Shown here piece by piece: positions 7,874-18,555 of a DNA stretch of 64,000 nucleotides; position 1 is the first letter of the stretch, and every line of letters begins with the position of its first letter. Made by a program: the position numbers and the translations under genes. The notes below the pieces were generated by a model. It was given only the letters and a program-made list of their open reading frames with translations. It did no database searches and was not told the origin of the DNA. Source of the DNA: Acinetobacter sp. NIPH 2100 (GTDB taxonomy: Bacteria > Pseudomonadota > Gammaproteobacteria > Pseudomonadales > Moraxellaceae); NCBI RefSeq assembly GCF_000369805.1, contig NZ_KB850224.1:2735287-2799286 (forward strand), given 5' to 3'.

Positions 7874-9238
7874 GTGAATACCTTGGTTTTATTGAATATT
7901 ATTGTTTTCGTCCTGCTCATGGCAGGATTGTTTTTTAGCTACCGTAAAGATTGGAGTCTCTCCAAAAAAGTTCTGATCGGTATGATCGTCGGTATCTTTT
8001 TTGGTTTAGCACTGAAAGCGATCTACGGCGACAACCCTATTATTGAACATTCAATTGCATGGATTAACCTCGTTGGTAATGGTTATGTACAACTATTACA
8101 AATGGTGATCATGCCACTGATTTTTATTTCAATTTTAAGTGCGGTGGTGAAACTACACCAAACCACATCACTTGGAAAAATCAGTGTACTCGTGATTGGT
8201 ATCTTGCTCGTCACAACGGCTATTGCGGCACTTGTCGGTGCTGGGATTACCAACTTATTTGGCTTAACCGCTGAAGGACTGGTACAAGGTACCAAAGAAG
8301 CGGCTCGGCTAGCGACTATTCAAAGTCAATACATTGGTCAAGTTACAGATTTAGATGTTCCAAAACTATTGCTTTCTTTATTTCCACAAAACCCATTTGC
8401 CGATTTAACTGGCGCCCGCCCTACAGCGATTATCAGTGTTGTGATTTTCTCTGCTTTTTTAGGTGTAGCAGCCTTAAAACTGATGGATAAAGACACCATT
8501 AACGGCGAAAGAATCAGACATGGAATTGAAGCACTACAAGCTTTGGTCATCAGTCTGGTACGTTTAGTCATGCAATTTACACCTTATGGTGTATTGGCAT
8601 TGATGACTAAAATGGTGGCAACAGCAAACGTAGCTGATATCGTAAAACTTGGTGAATTCTTAGTTGCCTCTTATCTTGGCCTAGCGATTATGTTCATCGT
8701 ACATGCACTGATTCTGCTGTTTGTACGTGTCAACCCAATCGACTTTTTCAAGAAGGTTTTCCCTGTTTTAACCTTTGCATTTACCAGTCGCTCAAGTGCA
8801 GCCAGTATTCCATTGAATATTGAAGCGCAAACCAAGCAACTGGGTGTACCCGAAGGCATTGCCAGCTTCTCGGCTTCATTTGGTGCGACCATTGGTCAAA
8901 ATGGTTGTGCTGGTTTATACCCTGCAATGCTTGCGGTGATGGTTGCACCAACAGTCGGTATTAATCCACTTGATCCGTTATGGATTGCCCAATTGGTTGT
9001 TGTGGTCACTCTCAGCTCAATTGGGGTTGCAGGTGTGGGTGGTGGTGCGACTTTTGCTGCTTTAATCGTGCTTCCTGCGATGGGCTTACCGATTACTTTA
9101 GTGGCCTTACTCATTTCAATTGAACCACTCATTGATATGGGACGCACCGCGTTAAATGTGAATGGTTCTATGACGGCAGGTACTGCGACCAGTCAATTGT
9201 TGGGTGTTCGAAATCCACAGCCCGATAATGATGCTTAA
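7874..9238 (+). CDS. tcyP: L-cystine/dicarboxylate-type cation symporter, TcyP (YdjN) family
   Basis: A 454-aa DAACS-family symporter with about eight to nine membrane segments and the re-entrant, Ser-rich hairpin [12 protein letters not shown], followed by the [11 protein letters not shown] and [10 protein letters not shown] motifs. Overall it resembles E. coli YdjN, a cystine importer, more closely than GltP, and has the NGYVQLLQM and [10 protein letters not shown] segments of that subfamily. Start is GTG with an AGGA partly inside a hairpin. It is monocistronic between two terminators. Cystine is the best substrate guess; glutamate/aspartate is less likely. Confidence 0.85.
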   Translation: MNTLVLLNIIVFVLLMAGLFFSYRKDWSLSKKVLIGMIVGIFFGLALKAIYGDNPIIEHSIAWINLVGNGYVQLLQMVIMPLIFISILSAVVKLHQTTSLGKISVLVIGILLVTTAIAALVGAGITNLFGLTAEGLVQGTKEAARLATIQSQYIGQVTDLDVPKLLLSLFPQNPFADLTGARPTAIISVVIFSAFLGVAALKLMDKDTINGERIRHGIEALQALVISLVRLVMQFTPYGVLALMTKMVATANVADIVKLGEFLVASYLGLAIMFIVHALILLFVRVNPIDFFKKVFPVLTFAFTSRSSAASIPLNIEAQTKQLGVPEGIASFSASFGATIGQNGCAGLYPAMLAVMVAPTVGINPLDPLWIAQLVVVVTLSSIGVAGVGGGATFAALIVLPAMGLPITLVALLISIEPLIDMGRTALNVNGSMTAGTATSQLLGVRNPQPDNDA

Positions 9239-9251
9239 ACGAGCTACAAAT

Positions 9252-9285
9252 AAAAAAAGCCAACGATGATCAGTTGGCTTTTTTT
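9252..9285. terminator. bidirectional terminator between tcyP and the aminopeptidase gene
   Basis: AAAAAGCCAAC pairs with GTTGGCTTTTT with A and T runs on both sides, between two convergent genes. Confidence 0.88.
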
Positions 9286-9298
9286 ATAGCTGAATAAA

Positions 9299-11998
9299 TT
9301 ACAATTTTAGCTGTTGCACAATAGATCCATCTTGTTTCGCGACCAGAGATTCACAGAGTTGGATACGTTCTTTGGTTTGATTTAAACCCCGCTCAACTCC
9401 GACCAACTCTTTGGTTCGTGCTGCAAAGAATGTATTTAGCTGCGTTGCTTCTTGCTGTGAACATGCTGCTCCGCTAAATAATGCAGGGAAACGTCCTGCT
9501 GAAGACTTACCTAAACGATCAAACACAGCATCATGATTGGTTTTAAACCAAGACCACAGTCCACCTTGTTCACCGCTATAGTTATTGATTGCGTTAATCA
9601 CAGTACGTACTTCACCAACTTTCACACGTGGATCAAGAACGAGCTGACGTGCCTGCTGACGTGTATCTGCCTGATTGGCTGAACCTAAAGCAGACAGAAT
9701 CGCCAGACGTTGTGTCGGTTGCGTGATGCGTTGTAACTCGCCCACTAAACGATCAAATGTAGGCTGTCCTTTTTCTTGGACACGTACAGCTAAAATCGTC
9801 GGTAATAATTCTGGCGTAAGCTGAGCAAAGTTCAGTTGCGTCTGTTCAAATAAAGCATCAGATTGCTTTAAGAGTTTTTGGCGGACTTCTGGCACCTGAA
9901 TTTCCAATGCAAGGAACTGTGCTAATTCGCTTCGCCATAAGCTATCTTCGGCAGATTCACCTGCTTTACTGGTATAGCCCAACTGATTCAATTTTGGTAA
10001 ATACAAATTCGCCAAAACCTTTCTCAAGTGTTCACGTTCTGCCTCGGTCTTCAACACATGACGTTGTATGACGCTAAGCTGCTGAAACAATGCTGTACTA
10101 ATTTGGCGGCTATTCGAGTCGGCAAATTTCTTCGCCACATCCACCACCGCCAGCAAGTTAATATCCCCATGGTTAAATGCTGCTGAAACCGCATAGGCAT
10201 AAGCCAATTGTTCAGTGTTAGAAAGTTTCTCTGTCGCCGCTGTTAGACGAGCAAGCTCTGGTTCAGGCAAACTAAATTGGTAATATCCCGCAGCATCTGC
10301 ATTTGGAATATACCAACTGTTAATACTTGCGCCTTTGAGTTCAATTTTGGCTTCAGCTCGGTCAACCAGTTCACATTGAACTTTGCTTGCAGCATTTGGA
10401 ACTTCGTAGCGTACACATAATGGTACACCCCAAAGACTATTCGCATCCCCAGTTGAACCGACGGGTAAATAACGCGTTTGTTTCACATTTAAAAAGACTT
10501 TATTGCCTTGTTGCTGCAATGAAGTACTCAGCAAAGGTACACCAGGTTGATCAATAAAACTTTTCACTGCTTTACTAAAACGTTCAGCCTGTCCAGACTG
10601 CTCTGCAAGGGAACTGATTAAATCATTGGCGGTAGCACTACCATATTGGTGCTTGTTGATATAATTCCGCACCCCTTGTTTGAACTTTTCCTCACCTAAA
10701 TAACTTTCAAACATATTTAAAACGGCCGCGCCTTTTTGATAGGTAATACCATCAAAAGCAGTTTGAATATCGGCGTTACTTAAAATGGGCTGACGGATAC
10801 GGCGTACACTGACCAAGCTATCGCTTTTCATTGCACCTGCAGTATCGACTACACGTTCAAGATCAGCATTAAACTCTGGATGTAATTGTTGCGTTATTTT
10901 ACTTTGCATCCAAGTGGCAAAAGATTCATTCAACCACAAGTCATCCCACCACGGCATCGTCACTACATCTCCAAACCATTGATGTGCCAACTCGTGTGCA
11001 TTGACATTAAAAGAGCTCTGTACAAATGACACAGGAGAGTCTTTGTCCAATAGCATCAAATAATCTCTAAAGGTAATCAACCCTGGATTTTCCATTGCAC
11101 CCGCAGCAAAATCAGGTGCGGCAAGCAAGTCTAATTTGTCAAAGGGATAGCCAAAAGCAAAATAATCTTCTAGGGTTTTTAAAATTGCAGGTGTTTCCGA
11201 CAAAGCCTGCTGCATTTTTACGGCCTTGCCATCTGGTGCAATCCCGCGCAGTTGAATAGCATCTTTGCGCCATTGTGTTGCAGCAATATCTGGACCTTTT
11301 TGTAATTGCCAAGGCCCGACTGCCAGCGCAAGTAAATAAGTCGGTAATGGTTTGGTCTGTGCAAAACTTAAAGTTTTCCAGCCCGACTTTTCCGCCTGCT
11401 CCGCTGTTTGATTAGTATTGGCAAAACCTGAATATTTGTCTGGGATGGTCAAGCGAATATTAAACGGCGTTTTAAAACGTGGTTCATCAAAAGATGGGAA
11501 GGATTGACGGGCACTAATGGCTTCCATTTGAGTCATGACATAAGGCTTACCTTCAAACTCAATTTTATAGATCCCATCGAGTTGCTGATCATAATTTGCA
11601 TTAAAATCCAGTACTAAACGATATTGCCCAGCAGCTAATGTCTTGGCAAATTTAATCACACTCACGCCATCGACTTCTGAGGCCTGCTCATATTTGGCTG
11701 TGGTTTTCTGCCCAGCTGCGGAGACGATACTCGCCTCTTTCACCGACAGCGATTTACCATGAATCCAGAGATGGTCGGTTGCTTGAGTAAGTTTTAAATG
11801 AATGGTGGTTTTGCCCGTATAACCTTTTTGAGCAGGATCAATTTTAAAGTCTAAATCATAAGATTCGGGCACAGCCCATTCAGGTAATTTGCCAATTGGA
11901 ATTTGTTCATTGATATTCGATGCAAAAATCTGTGTTGCTGATAAAGAGAGTAATGTTGTAAGCAGCAATCGTTTTTTAAATGAAGGTTTGACCAACAT
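9299..11998 (-). CDS. secreted M1-family zinc aminopeptidase
   Basis: An 899-aa metallopeptidase with an N-terminal signal peptide (MLVKPSFKKRLLLTTLLSLS, cleavage after IFA), so it acts in the periplasm or outside, unlike cytoplasmic PepN. The exopeptidase signature GAMEN lies at about 300-304, the zinc motif HELAHQW at 335 and the third zinc ligand in WLNESFATW near 358. A C-terminal helical domain follows. The frame is open to 12076, but the signal peptide fixes the start at 11998. It lies 80 bases behind a TonB-dependent receptor gene and is probably co-transcribed with it, which suggests joint use of peptides. Confidence 0.9.
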   Translation of the reverse strand: MLVKPSFKKRLLLTTLLSLSATQIFASNINEQIPIGKLPEWAVPESYDLDFKIDPAQKGYTGKTTIHLKLTQATDHLWIHGKSLSVKEASIVSAAGQKTTAKYEQASEVDGVSVIKFAKTLAAGQYRLVLDFNANYDQQLDGIYKIEFEGKPYVMTQMEAISARQSFPSFDEPRFKTPFNIRLTIPDKYSGFANTNQTAEQAEKSGWKTLSFAQTKPLPTYLLALAVGPWQLQKGPDIAATQWRKDAIQLRGIAPDGKAVKMQQALSETPAILKTLEDYFAFGYPFDKLDLLAAPDFAAGAMENPGLITFRDYLMLLDKDSPVSFVQSSFNVNAHELAHQWFGDVVTMPWWDDLWLNESFATWMQSKITQQLHPEFNADLERVVDTAGAMKSDSLVSVRRIRQPILSNADIQTAFDGITYQKGAAVLNMFESYLGEEKFKQGVRNYINKHQYGSATANDLISSLAEQSGQAERFSKAVKSFIDQPGVPLLSTSLQQQGNKVFLNVKQTRYLPVGSTGDANSLWGVPLCVRYEVPNAASKVQCELVDRAEAKIELKGASINSWYIPNADAAGYYQFSLPEPELARLTAATEKLSNTEQLAYAYAVSAAFNHGDINLLAVVDVAKKFADSNSRQISTALFQQLSVIQRHVLKTEAEREHLRKVLANLYLPKLNQLGYTSKAGESAEDSLWRSELAQFLALEIQVPEVRQKLLKQSDALFEQTQLNFAQLTPELLPTILAVRVQEKGQPTFDRLVGELQRITQPTQRLAILSALGSANQADTRQQARQLVLDPRVKVGEVRTVINAINNYSGEQGGLWSWFKTNHDAVFDRLGKSSAGRFPALFSGAACSQQEATQLNTFFAARTKELVGVERGLNQTKERIQLCESLVAKQDGSIVQQLKL

Positions 11999-12078
11999 AG
12001 GAGATCTGTCCTCTGTAGTTTTTAAAATAAAAAGACGCAGCAAATGGTGTACCACTTCGCTGCATCCACACATCATTG

Positions 12079-14811
12079 TTAGAATTTATAATTAAACTCC
12101 AGCCAACCCTGACGGCCGAATGGTGAATACGATCCTACTGGATAATAAGGCCAGCCGCCTGTGTCATCGTGTTTCACTTTGTCAAACAGGTTATTCACAA
12201 TGATTGAAGCAGAAGCTTTTGGCGAAATTTGGTAGGTTCCACTCCAGTTCACCAAATAGGTTGGGCTTAGATAAGTCGTTTGATCACCGTTTGGAATTTT
12301 GCCATAGCGATTCACCAGCACGGTCGATGCCCAATCACCTAAACTCCAACTCAGGCTAGTATTGAAACGGTCTCTCCAATCTGGAATGGTTAAATCTTTT
12401 AAGTAGTTATCTTTCTCACCGTCTTTTGATTGTTGATATTCACGTTCAAGCACGCGGCTATAATTCACCGTCCACAAGAAATTACCCAGATTTTCTGTTT
12501 TCCAACGCCATCTGCTGGTGAAATCAATACCACGAGTATGATCTGAAGCCGCATTGATCGGAACGATATTAATATTCTTGATCACATTTGGATCAACTAC
12601 TGCATTCGCAGGGTTCCGTTCTACACGCGCTAAAGCATCGACACATTGTGCTGAGTTGATATCTTGTGCGCCCAAACGGCAATCTGCTTCTAAATGTAAA
12701 ATTTTATCTTCACTTAAATTGGTCACTAGATTATCAATTTTGATATCCCAATAATCGACGGAAATATCAAACTTATTACTTGGTGACCAAACGAAACCTG
12801 CACCATAAGATTTACCCTCTTCTGGCTTTAAATCCTTGTTGCCCGTTAAGGTGTAGTTTGCCCCTGGTGAATAATCTTTAAAGCTACATTTATCTAAAGC
12901 TTGTCCCGTCTGACTGCAACGTAAATAATCGGTGGTACTTGGGAAATAGCCCTTTTGTTTATTTAAAAACAGATAATTCATATCTGGCGCGCGGAAACTG
13001 GTCGCGTAGTTACCTCGAACCAATAAGGTTGGATGTGGCCTAAACTCAAGTCCTGAACCAAACGTGAATTTATCAATACTGTTATCTGACAAAGCATAGC
13101 GGTCATAACGTCCAGACAGCGTTAAATTTAATGGCTTTGCTAGCGGTAAGAATAATTCCGTACCCAAGGCTTGCCGTGTCCGCGCCCCACCATATTCGCC
13201 ACTGGAAGTCGCATTATAGAATTCACCATTTTCCACCGCCTTATCAGGTTTGATTGAAAAACCTTGGCGTCCAATTTCTGCCACAGCAGCAAGCTTGGCC
13301 GTTCCTGCTGGGAGTTCAAACACATCACCATTGGCACTTAAAGTTAAGCTCTGTGCCCAAGACTTATCTTTTTCTTCTGTCGTACCCGAAATAGCTCTAA
13401 ATTCACTGGCTGTTAGTGGTCGACTTAAACGATCCAGATTCGGTGAATAAATTGGAATACCATCTTGATCAGTACCCAATCGCTGACCTAAGAAATATTC
13501 ATCAACATTCGAACGTACCAGACCTTGTTTGCGTAATTGACTGGTATAAATCGAGCCATTATAGGCAGCTTCATAACGCCAGCTGCTGTCCCCGATATCA
13601 CCGCGAATACCAAAATTTAAATTTGTGGAGAGCTCTTTCCATTTTTTATTGGCTTGTTCCACACCACCCAACTCTTCTGGTGCAAAACGACGACTCCAAA
13701 TTTCATAATTTCCCGTTTCTTGGTTTAGGAAATAGCCACTACTTGCACCTAAAGATGTCCATGTCGGACCACGGGTATTATTTTCAATTTGATTGGCACC
13801 GATCAACACATCAGCAAATAATTGTGTTTTTTCATTCAGTTCATAATCCAAACCGAGATAGCCATTTTGGCTACGATTCTTGGTTTGAACGGTCCAGTAA
13901 GTCGGCCGAGCTAAACCGCTGGCACAGTTATCTGCACCGACCTTTCCTGCATTCTGGACGGAACCCTTAAATAAACCATCAAATGCTTGGCAACCGCCAA
14001 TTGAAAGATATTGCCCTGTCTTGGCATTTTTACGTCCAACGATATTGTCTGGTTTTTCCCCTCGACGCGTTCGGCTCGACATAAAATCACGATCAGCCGC
14101 CCAAATCGGTTCTCGTCCACTCAGTTCAAGTCCATACACTAGATTGAGTTGATCCAGTGTTTTACTGCCACTCAGTTGTAAACGTAAGTTTTCTCCACCC
14201 TCTTTGGTTCCACCTGCCTTGATATTAAATTGGGTTCCATCGGTTTTCTTTTTCAGAATAATATTTACCACACCCGCAATGGCATCAGAACCATAGATGG
14301 CAGAAGCCCCCCCGTTTAAGATTTCGATACGATCAATAATTGCGGTTGGGATATTGGCTAAATTGACAAAATTCACAGCGCCATCATATGGCACAGGATA
14401 GTCGGCCACCCGATGTCCATTGATTAAAGTCAGGGTGTGATTCGGCCCCAAACCTCGTAAACTAATCGCATTGGCGGCAGGCGTAAAAGTATTGCCATAG
14501 TCAGCCCCTTGTACAAATCCTGTATTTTGGGTCAGATTGTTGAGTGCATCAAAGGCATTGCTAAAGCCCTGTTTTTCGATATCTGCTGCGGTAATCACGG
14601 TTACACTGGTCGGACCATCTTTTTGAGCTTTGGAAATACGTGAGCCTGTGACTGCAACACGCACCACTTTATCCGATGTCACATTGCTTTGTGGCTTTTC
14701 TACATTTGTCTCAGCATAAGTTTCTAATGGATGAAGGCATGCAATAAATACAAAAACAAAACGACCTTTGTTTTTAACGGCCCCAAGATATTTCAAGTAA
14801 TTTAGGTACAT
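12079..14811 (-). CDS. TonB-dependent outer membrane receptor
   Basis: A 910-aa receptor with a signal peptide ending near LETYA, a plug domain (about 55-190) containing VTGSRI and the SLRGLGPNHTLTLINGHRV and GASAIYGSDAIAGVVNIILKK segments, and a C-terminal beta-barrel ending in LEFNYKF with the terminal Phe typical of outer membrane proteins. The ligand is not evident; no siderophore genes are near. The downstream secreted aminopeptidase suggests peptides or peptide-bound ligands. No convincing Fur box was found. It is transcribed away from trpD. Confidence 0.9.
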   Translation of the reverse strand: MYLNYLKYLGAVKNKGRFVFVFIACLHPLETYAETNVEKPQSNVTSDKVVRVAVTGSRISKAQKDGPTSVTVITAADIEKQGFSNAFDALNNLTQNTGFVQGADYGNTFTPAANAISLRGLGPNHTLTLINGHRVADYPVPYDGAVNFVNLANIPTAIIDRIEILNGGASAIYGSDAIAGVVNIILKKKTDGTQFNIKAGGTKEGGENLRLQLSGSKTLDQLNLVYGLELSGREPIWAADRDFMSSRTRRGEKPDNIVGRKNAKTGQYLSIGGCQAFDGLFKGSVQNAGKVGADNCASGLARPTYWTVQTKNRSQNGYLGLDYELNEKTQLFADVLIGANQIENNTRGPTWTSLGASSGYFLNQETGNYEIWSRRFAPEELGGVEQANKKWKELSTNLNFGIRGDIGDSSWRYEAAYNGSIYTSQLRKQGLVRSNVDEYFLGQRLGTDQDGIPIYSPNLDRLSRPLTASEFRAISGTTEEKDKSWAQSLTLSANGDVFELPAGTAKLAAVAEIGRQGFSIKPDKAVENGEFYNATSSGEYGGARTRQALGTELFLPLAKPLNLTLSGRYDRYALSDNSIDKFTFGSGLEFRPHPTLLVRGNYATSFRAPDMNYLFLNKQKGYFPSTTDYLRCSQTGQALDKCSFKDYSPGANYTLTGNKDLKPEEGKSYGAGFVWSPSNKFDISVDYWDIKIDNLVTNLSEDKILHLEADCRLGAQDINSAQCVDALARVERNPANAVVDPNVIKNINIVPINAASDHTRGIDFTSRWRWKTENLGNFLWTVNYSRVLEREYQQSKDGEKDNYLKDLTIPDWRDRFNTSLSWSLGDWASTVLVNRYGKIPNGDQTTYLSPTYLVNWSGTYQISPKASASIIVNNLFDKVKHDDTGGWPYYPVGSYSPFGRQGWLEFNYKF

Positions 14812-15181
14812 ATTTATAAATGAATAAAATTAAGACCGACCTAATATATCTACTTTTATTTAGTTGATTTATACACATTTTTTATAGAGATATGTGCGAA
14901 TCAGATATACCAAATGGTTGATTATTTATCATAAAAACTCAAATAAACCCCTCATAAAATAATACCTTTTTCATTCAATCACTCCCAACCATAAATTTAT
15001 CAACCGACTTAAACGGGTTAAATTTTAAAAACTCTCTAGCCACAACCTAAATCTTGCGTTATTTTCTGCTAACATAGCCCTTTAGCGGGTGGCATACACC
15101 TCACCAATAAGCTGAGCTATCCTTCATCATCAACCACTTTCATCCAAATTTTTTAATCATTAAATGCTGTAACTCATGACT
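14812..15181. other. divergent intergenic region between the TonB receptor and trpD
   Basis: About 370 very AT-rich bases holding both promoters. Near trpD an imperfect stem, ATAGC...GCTAT (15074-15120), encloses a GGTG/CACC inner stem and may fold in the trpD leader. No Trp-codon leader peptide, T-box or known riboswitch was recognised. On the receptor side no clear operator is visible. Confidence 0.4.
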
Positions 15182-16231
15182 ATGAATATCCAACAGGCAC
15201 TCAATAATATTACCAAGAACATCCATCTGACCCAGCCACAAATGGAAGATGTCATGCGCAGTATCATGCAAGGTGAAGCCACTGATGCACAAATTGGTGC
15301 GCTGATGATGGGCTTGCGCATGAAGGGTGAAAGTATTGATGAAATTACAGCTGCCGCACGTATCATGCGTGAATTCGCAATTAAAATTGATGTCAGTGAT
15401 ATTCCTCATCTCGTCGATATCGTGGGTACGGGTGGCGATGGTCAAAACTTATTTAATGTTTCAACCGCTTCAAGTTTTGTGATTGCAGCTGCGGGAGCAA
15501 CCATTGCTAAACATGGTAACCGTGGCGTATCCAGTAAATCAGGTTCTTCTGATGTACTTGAACAGATTGGCATTCAACTTGATTTAGACATGCAGCAAAC
15601 TGAACGCTGTATCCGCGAAATGGGCGTTGGTTTCCTGTTTGCACCAAATCATCATAAAGCCATGAAATATGCAGTGGCACCCCGTCGTGAATTAGGCATC
15701 CGCAGCATTTTCAACTTACTTGGCCCTTTGACCAATCCGGCTGGCGTGAATCGTTTTGTGATTGGCGTATTCTCAGATGAATTATGCCGTCCAATTGCCG
15801 AAGTACTCAAACAGCTCGGTGCAATTCATGTATTGGTTGTACATTCCAAAGATGGCCTAGATGAAATTAGCCTAGCTGCACCAACCGCTGTGGCTGAGCT
15901 TAAAGATGGCGAAATTACCGAATGGACCTTGACCCCAGAAGACGTCGGTATCGCTTCTCAAACCCTCACCGGCTTAGTGGTGAATAGTTCAGAAGAAAGC
16001 TTAAAACTGATTAAAGATGCTTTAAGTCGGGACAAATCAGACGTTGGTGAAAAAGCAGCAAATATGATTGCACTGAATGCAGGTGCAGGCATTTACGTCG
16101 CAGGCATTACCAAAACCTATAAACAAGCCGTTGAGTTGGCTCAAGATATTCTTTATGGCGGACAAGCGCTAGAAAAAATGAGTATCTTGGCTGAATTTAC
16201 CAAGACATTGAAACAATATCAGGCAGACTAA
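15182..16231 (+). CDS. trpD: anthranilate phosphoribosyltransferase
   Basis: A 349-aa enzyme joining anthranilate and PRPP in tryptophan synthesis. The PRPP-binding signature [14 protein letters not shown], the [15 protein letters not shown] segment and the NLLGPLTNP motif are all intact. The start MNIQQALN at 15182 is preferred as the usual start of this family; an ATG six bases upstream is in frame. trpC follows after nine bases, so the two form an operon. Confidence 0.97.
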   Translation: MNIQQALNNITKNIHLTQPQMEDVMRSIMQGEATDAQIGALMMGLRMKGESIDEITAAARIMREFAIKIDVSDIPHLVDIVGTGGDGQNLFNVSTASSFVIAAAGATIAKHGNRGVSSKSGSSDVLEQIGIQLDLDMQQTERCIREMGVGFLFAPNHHKAMKYAVAPRRELGIRSIFNLLGPLTNPAGVNRFVIGVFSDELCRPIAEVLKQLGAIHVLVVHSKDGLDEISLAAPTAVAELKDGEITEWTLTPEDVGIASQTLTGLVVNSSEESLKLIKDALSRDKSDVGEKAANMIALNAGAGIYVAGITKTYKQAVELAQDILYGGQALEKMSILAEFTKTLKQYQAD

Positions 16232-16240
16232 GGACTTCTC

Positions 16241-17047
16241 ATGATCGATATTCAAAATACCATTTTAGGTAAAATTGTTGACCGCAAACATGAGGAGCTT
16301 GCAGCACGTTTAAAACAACGTAGCTTGCATGATGTTGAACAGTGGGCAAATGAAGCGACTCCCGTCCGTGGCTTTGCCAATGCCCTACAGCACAAGCGCC
16401 CAGCCGTGATTGCTGAAATTAAAAAAGCATCACCGTCTAAAGGCATCATTCGTGCAGATTTTAATCCTGCTGAAATTGCCCAACAGTATGAGCAGGCAGG
16501 GGCTGCCTGCTTGTCCGTATTAACGGATGTGGATTTCTTCCAAGGCGCGGATGAAAATATTGCAATCGCACGTAACCACTGTGCCCTACCAGCTTTACGT
16601 AAAGATTTTTTGATTGATCCTTATAATGTAGTTGAAGCACGTGCGCTGCATGCGGATTGTATTTTACTAATCGTGGCATGTTTATCAGATCAACAGCTGG
16701 AAGAAATGTCAAAAACCGCTTTTGAACATCAGCTTGATGTGTTGGTTGAAGTGCATGATGAATATGAGTTAGAGCGTGCTTTAAAACTTTCTGAACAATG
16801 CATTTTGGGTGTGAATAACCGTAATCTTAAAACCTTTGATGTTGATTTAAATACCTCATTGCGTTTAAAGAAATTATTGCCTGCTTCTCGTGTTTTAGTC
16901 ACAGAAAGTGGAATTGCCACACCTGCTGATGTAGAAATGATGCAAACCAATGATATTCATACTTTCCTTGTCGGTGAAAGTTTTATGAAGCAACCTCGCC
17001 CCGATCAAGCATTTAATGCATTGTTTGGGCAGCCTGAACAAATTTAA
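16241..17047 (+). CDS. trpC: indole-3-glycerol phosphate synthase
   Basis: A 268-aa monofunctional (beta/alpha)8 enzyme closing the indole ring of CdRP. The catalytic Lys in AEIKKASPSKG (about 50-60), the LRKDFLID segment, GVNNRNL and the phosphate-binding VTESGI are all visible. An AAGGA site sits six bases before the ATG. It is not fused to TrpF as in enteric bacteria. A hairpin follows at 17054. Confidence 0.97.
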   Translation: MIDIQNTILGKIVDRKHEELAARLKQRSLHDVEQWANEATPVRGFANALQHKRPAVIAEIKKASPSKGIIRADFNPAEIAQQYEQAGAACLSVLTDVDFFQGADENIAIARNHCALPALRKDFLIDPYNVVEARALHADCILLIVACLSDQQLEEMSKTAFEHQLDVLVEVHDEYELERALKLSEQCILGVNNRNLKTFDVDLNTSLRLKKLLPASRVLVTESGIATPADVEMMQTNDIHTFLVGESFMKQPRPDQAFNALFGQPEQI

Positions 17048-17053
17048 GTAAAT

Positions 17054-17085
17054 AAGGTTCAAGGTGAGATTTTACCTTGGACCTT
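17054..17085 (+). terminator. hairpin behind trpC
   Basis: AAGGTTCAAGGT pairs with ACCTTGGACCTT (one G-U pair) around an eight-base loop. The T run behind it is short, so termination may be incomplete. Confidence 0.55.
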
Positions 17086-17175
17086 TAAAATGACGCTAGA
17101 ACCAAACATAAGCGCTTAATAAGTAATAAAAATCAGAATTCCAAAATACTAAAAGATTAAAACTGATGGAACAAT

Positions 17176-17613
17176 ATGCGTAATTTTTTATTCATCCTAG
17201 GACTAATCTTTCTAGTCGGCTTTCCAATTTATAGCCATCTATTTTTCTACGAAAAAATTCAGAGATTGAAAGATCCAAGAGTTTTTTACTACTTTACGAT
17301 CATTCCTGGATGCATTCTGATTGGTATCGCAATGTATTTATCTCCCGCAAAGACCTACATCAAAACTGAAGAATGTGGTGTTGTAGAACAATACAAAAAA
17401 TTTCCAAAACGAGGAGGAGGTCATTTCGAGCGACTGGCGATTGTTATGGATCAATCGGGTTATATTCGTTATTTTGACTTTGATAACACTTTGCCTCGCG
17501 TTCAAGCGAATCAGCATATCTGCTTTGAACGCTATGATCGTTTTAAAAATAAAGATTTAAATCAATCAAGAATTACAAAGATTCTAACAGCCTCTGAAAC
17601 TCAGTTATTATAG
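17176..17613 (+). CDS. hypothetical two-pass membrane protein
   Basis: A 145-aa protein with two N-terminal hydrophobic segments (about 3-24 and 38-57), then a basic and aromatic soluble part (EEYGG-free, with KFPKRGGGHFERL near 75). Not assigned to a family. The topology resembles small DUF-type inner membrane proteins whose C-terminal part lies outside the membrane. It follows trpC by 130 bases and has no obvious functional link to it. Confidence 0.65.
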   Translation: MRNFLFILGLIFLVGFPIYSHLFFYEKIQRLKDPRVFYYFTIIPGCILIGIAMYLSPAKTYIKTEECGVVEQYKKFPKRGGGHFERLAIVMDQSGYIRYFDFDNTLPRVQANQHICFERYDRFKNKDLNQSRITKILTASETQLL

Positions 17614-17780
17614 ATAAGCGTTTCCATAAACAAGCTAAATGAATTTGCTCTCCTCTATTTTGAGTAATTTCTCACGATTTTAAAATCCACACCCTCTGAT
17701 GAATGCAATTCAGTTCAAATCATCACGGTTTCAGACTATAATTTTACGCCTCTCTGCTATCTTGCCTGTTTTCTAAAATT

Positions 17781-18470
17781 ATGAGTAAACATGATTCATC
17801 GCTTTCTAAAGATCAGTTTAATTTACTGAAAGCCTTTAAAAAGCAAATCTCCAACCCACAGTCTAGCGCTGTTGCGAAACAAGCCGAGTCAAAAAAGACT
17901 CAAGCTGTTGCTGAAGAGTTGGAAGATACAGAGCTTTTTAAAAAAGCCCTTTTAGGGGTAAAGCCAATCGACAATCAAAATATTGCCGATACTCGAGTTG
18001 CGCGTCGTAAAAAAGTCGATGCCCAAACCTTAGCAAAACGTGCTGCTGCGGAAGGTGGAACTGAACAAGAGCTCACAGAGATTTCAGATACTCAAGCGAT
18101 CTTAAATCCTGTTGCAAGCCAAGCGACTTTAAGCTACCGCATTGCAACCTTACAGCACAAAGTATTTGAAGACTTGAAAGCAGGTAAAATCCGCTGGTTC
18201 GAAGCAGTCGATCTGCATGGTTGTACTGTTGAACAAGCACGAGCTGCTGTTTTACAAGTGCTCCAAATGGCAAAAGACGAAAATCAGAATGTGGTTAAAA
18301 TTGTGCATGGCAAAGGTCCTGAAGCAATTTTAAAAACCTATGTCAACGGTTGGCTCAGACAGCATCGTGATGTGCTTGCTTTCGTCAGCGCACCTGAAAA
18401 TCAAGGAGGTACAGGAGCGGTTTTAGTCCTGCTCAAACGTGCCGAAAAGAACCCTAAGTACAAACAGTAA
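17781..18470 (+). CDS. Smr-domain protein (SmrA-like, putative nuclease)
   Basis: A 229-aa protein with a charged, low-complexity N-terminal half and a C-terminal Smr domain (about 140-225). The LHGCTVEQA motif (usually LDLHG) and the IVHGKG motif are both present. Smr domains in MutS2 and in stand-alone proteins are associated with nucleic acid nicking or with cleavage at stalled ribosomes. The gene stands alone ahead of folE, 85 bases away. Confidence 0.85.
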   Translation: MSKHDSSLSKDQFNLLKAFKKQISNPQSSAVAKQAESKKTQAVAEELEDTELFKKALLGVKPIDNQNIADTRVARRKKVDAQTLAKRAAAEGGTEQELTEISDTQAILNPVASQATLSYRIATLQHKVFEDLKAGKIRWFEAVDLHGCTVEQARAAVLQVLQMAKDENQNVVKIVHGKGPEAILKTYVNGWLRQHRDVLAFVSAPENQGGTGAVLVLLKRAEKNPKYKQ

Positions 18471-18555
18471 TCGGCATTTTTATCAAAACTAAGATTTCCA
18501 ATCGTTTTCTGATACAATTGCCGTTTTTGTTCAACCCACCTAAGTGAACATTGTT

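Noticed and set aside
13416..13970. 184-codon frame antisense to the TonB receptor
   Set aside because: Lies wholly inside a well-supported gene on the other strand and shows no family motif; composition follows the antisense of that gene.
14812..14960. Fur box upstream of the TonB receptor
   Set aside because: Only a weak GATAA/ATAATC resemblance around 14930 was seen, not enough in such AT-rich DNA.
15074..15120. Riboswitch or trp attenuator before trpD
   Set aside because: An imperfect stem is present, but no Trp-rich leader peptide, no terminator/antiterminator pair and no known riboswitch core could be identified.
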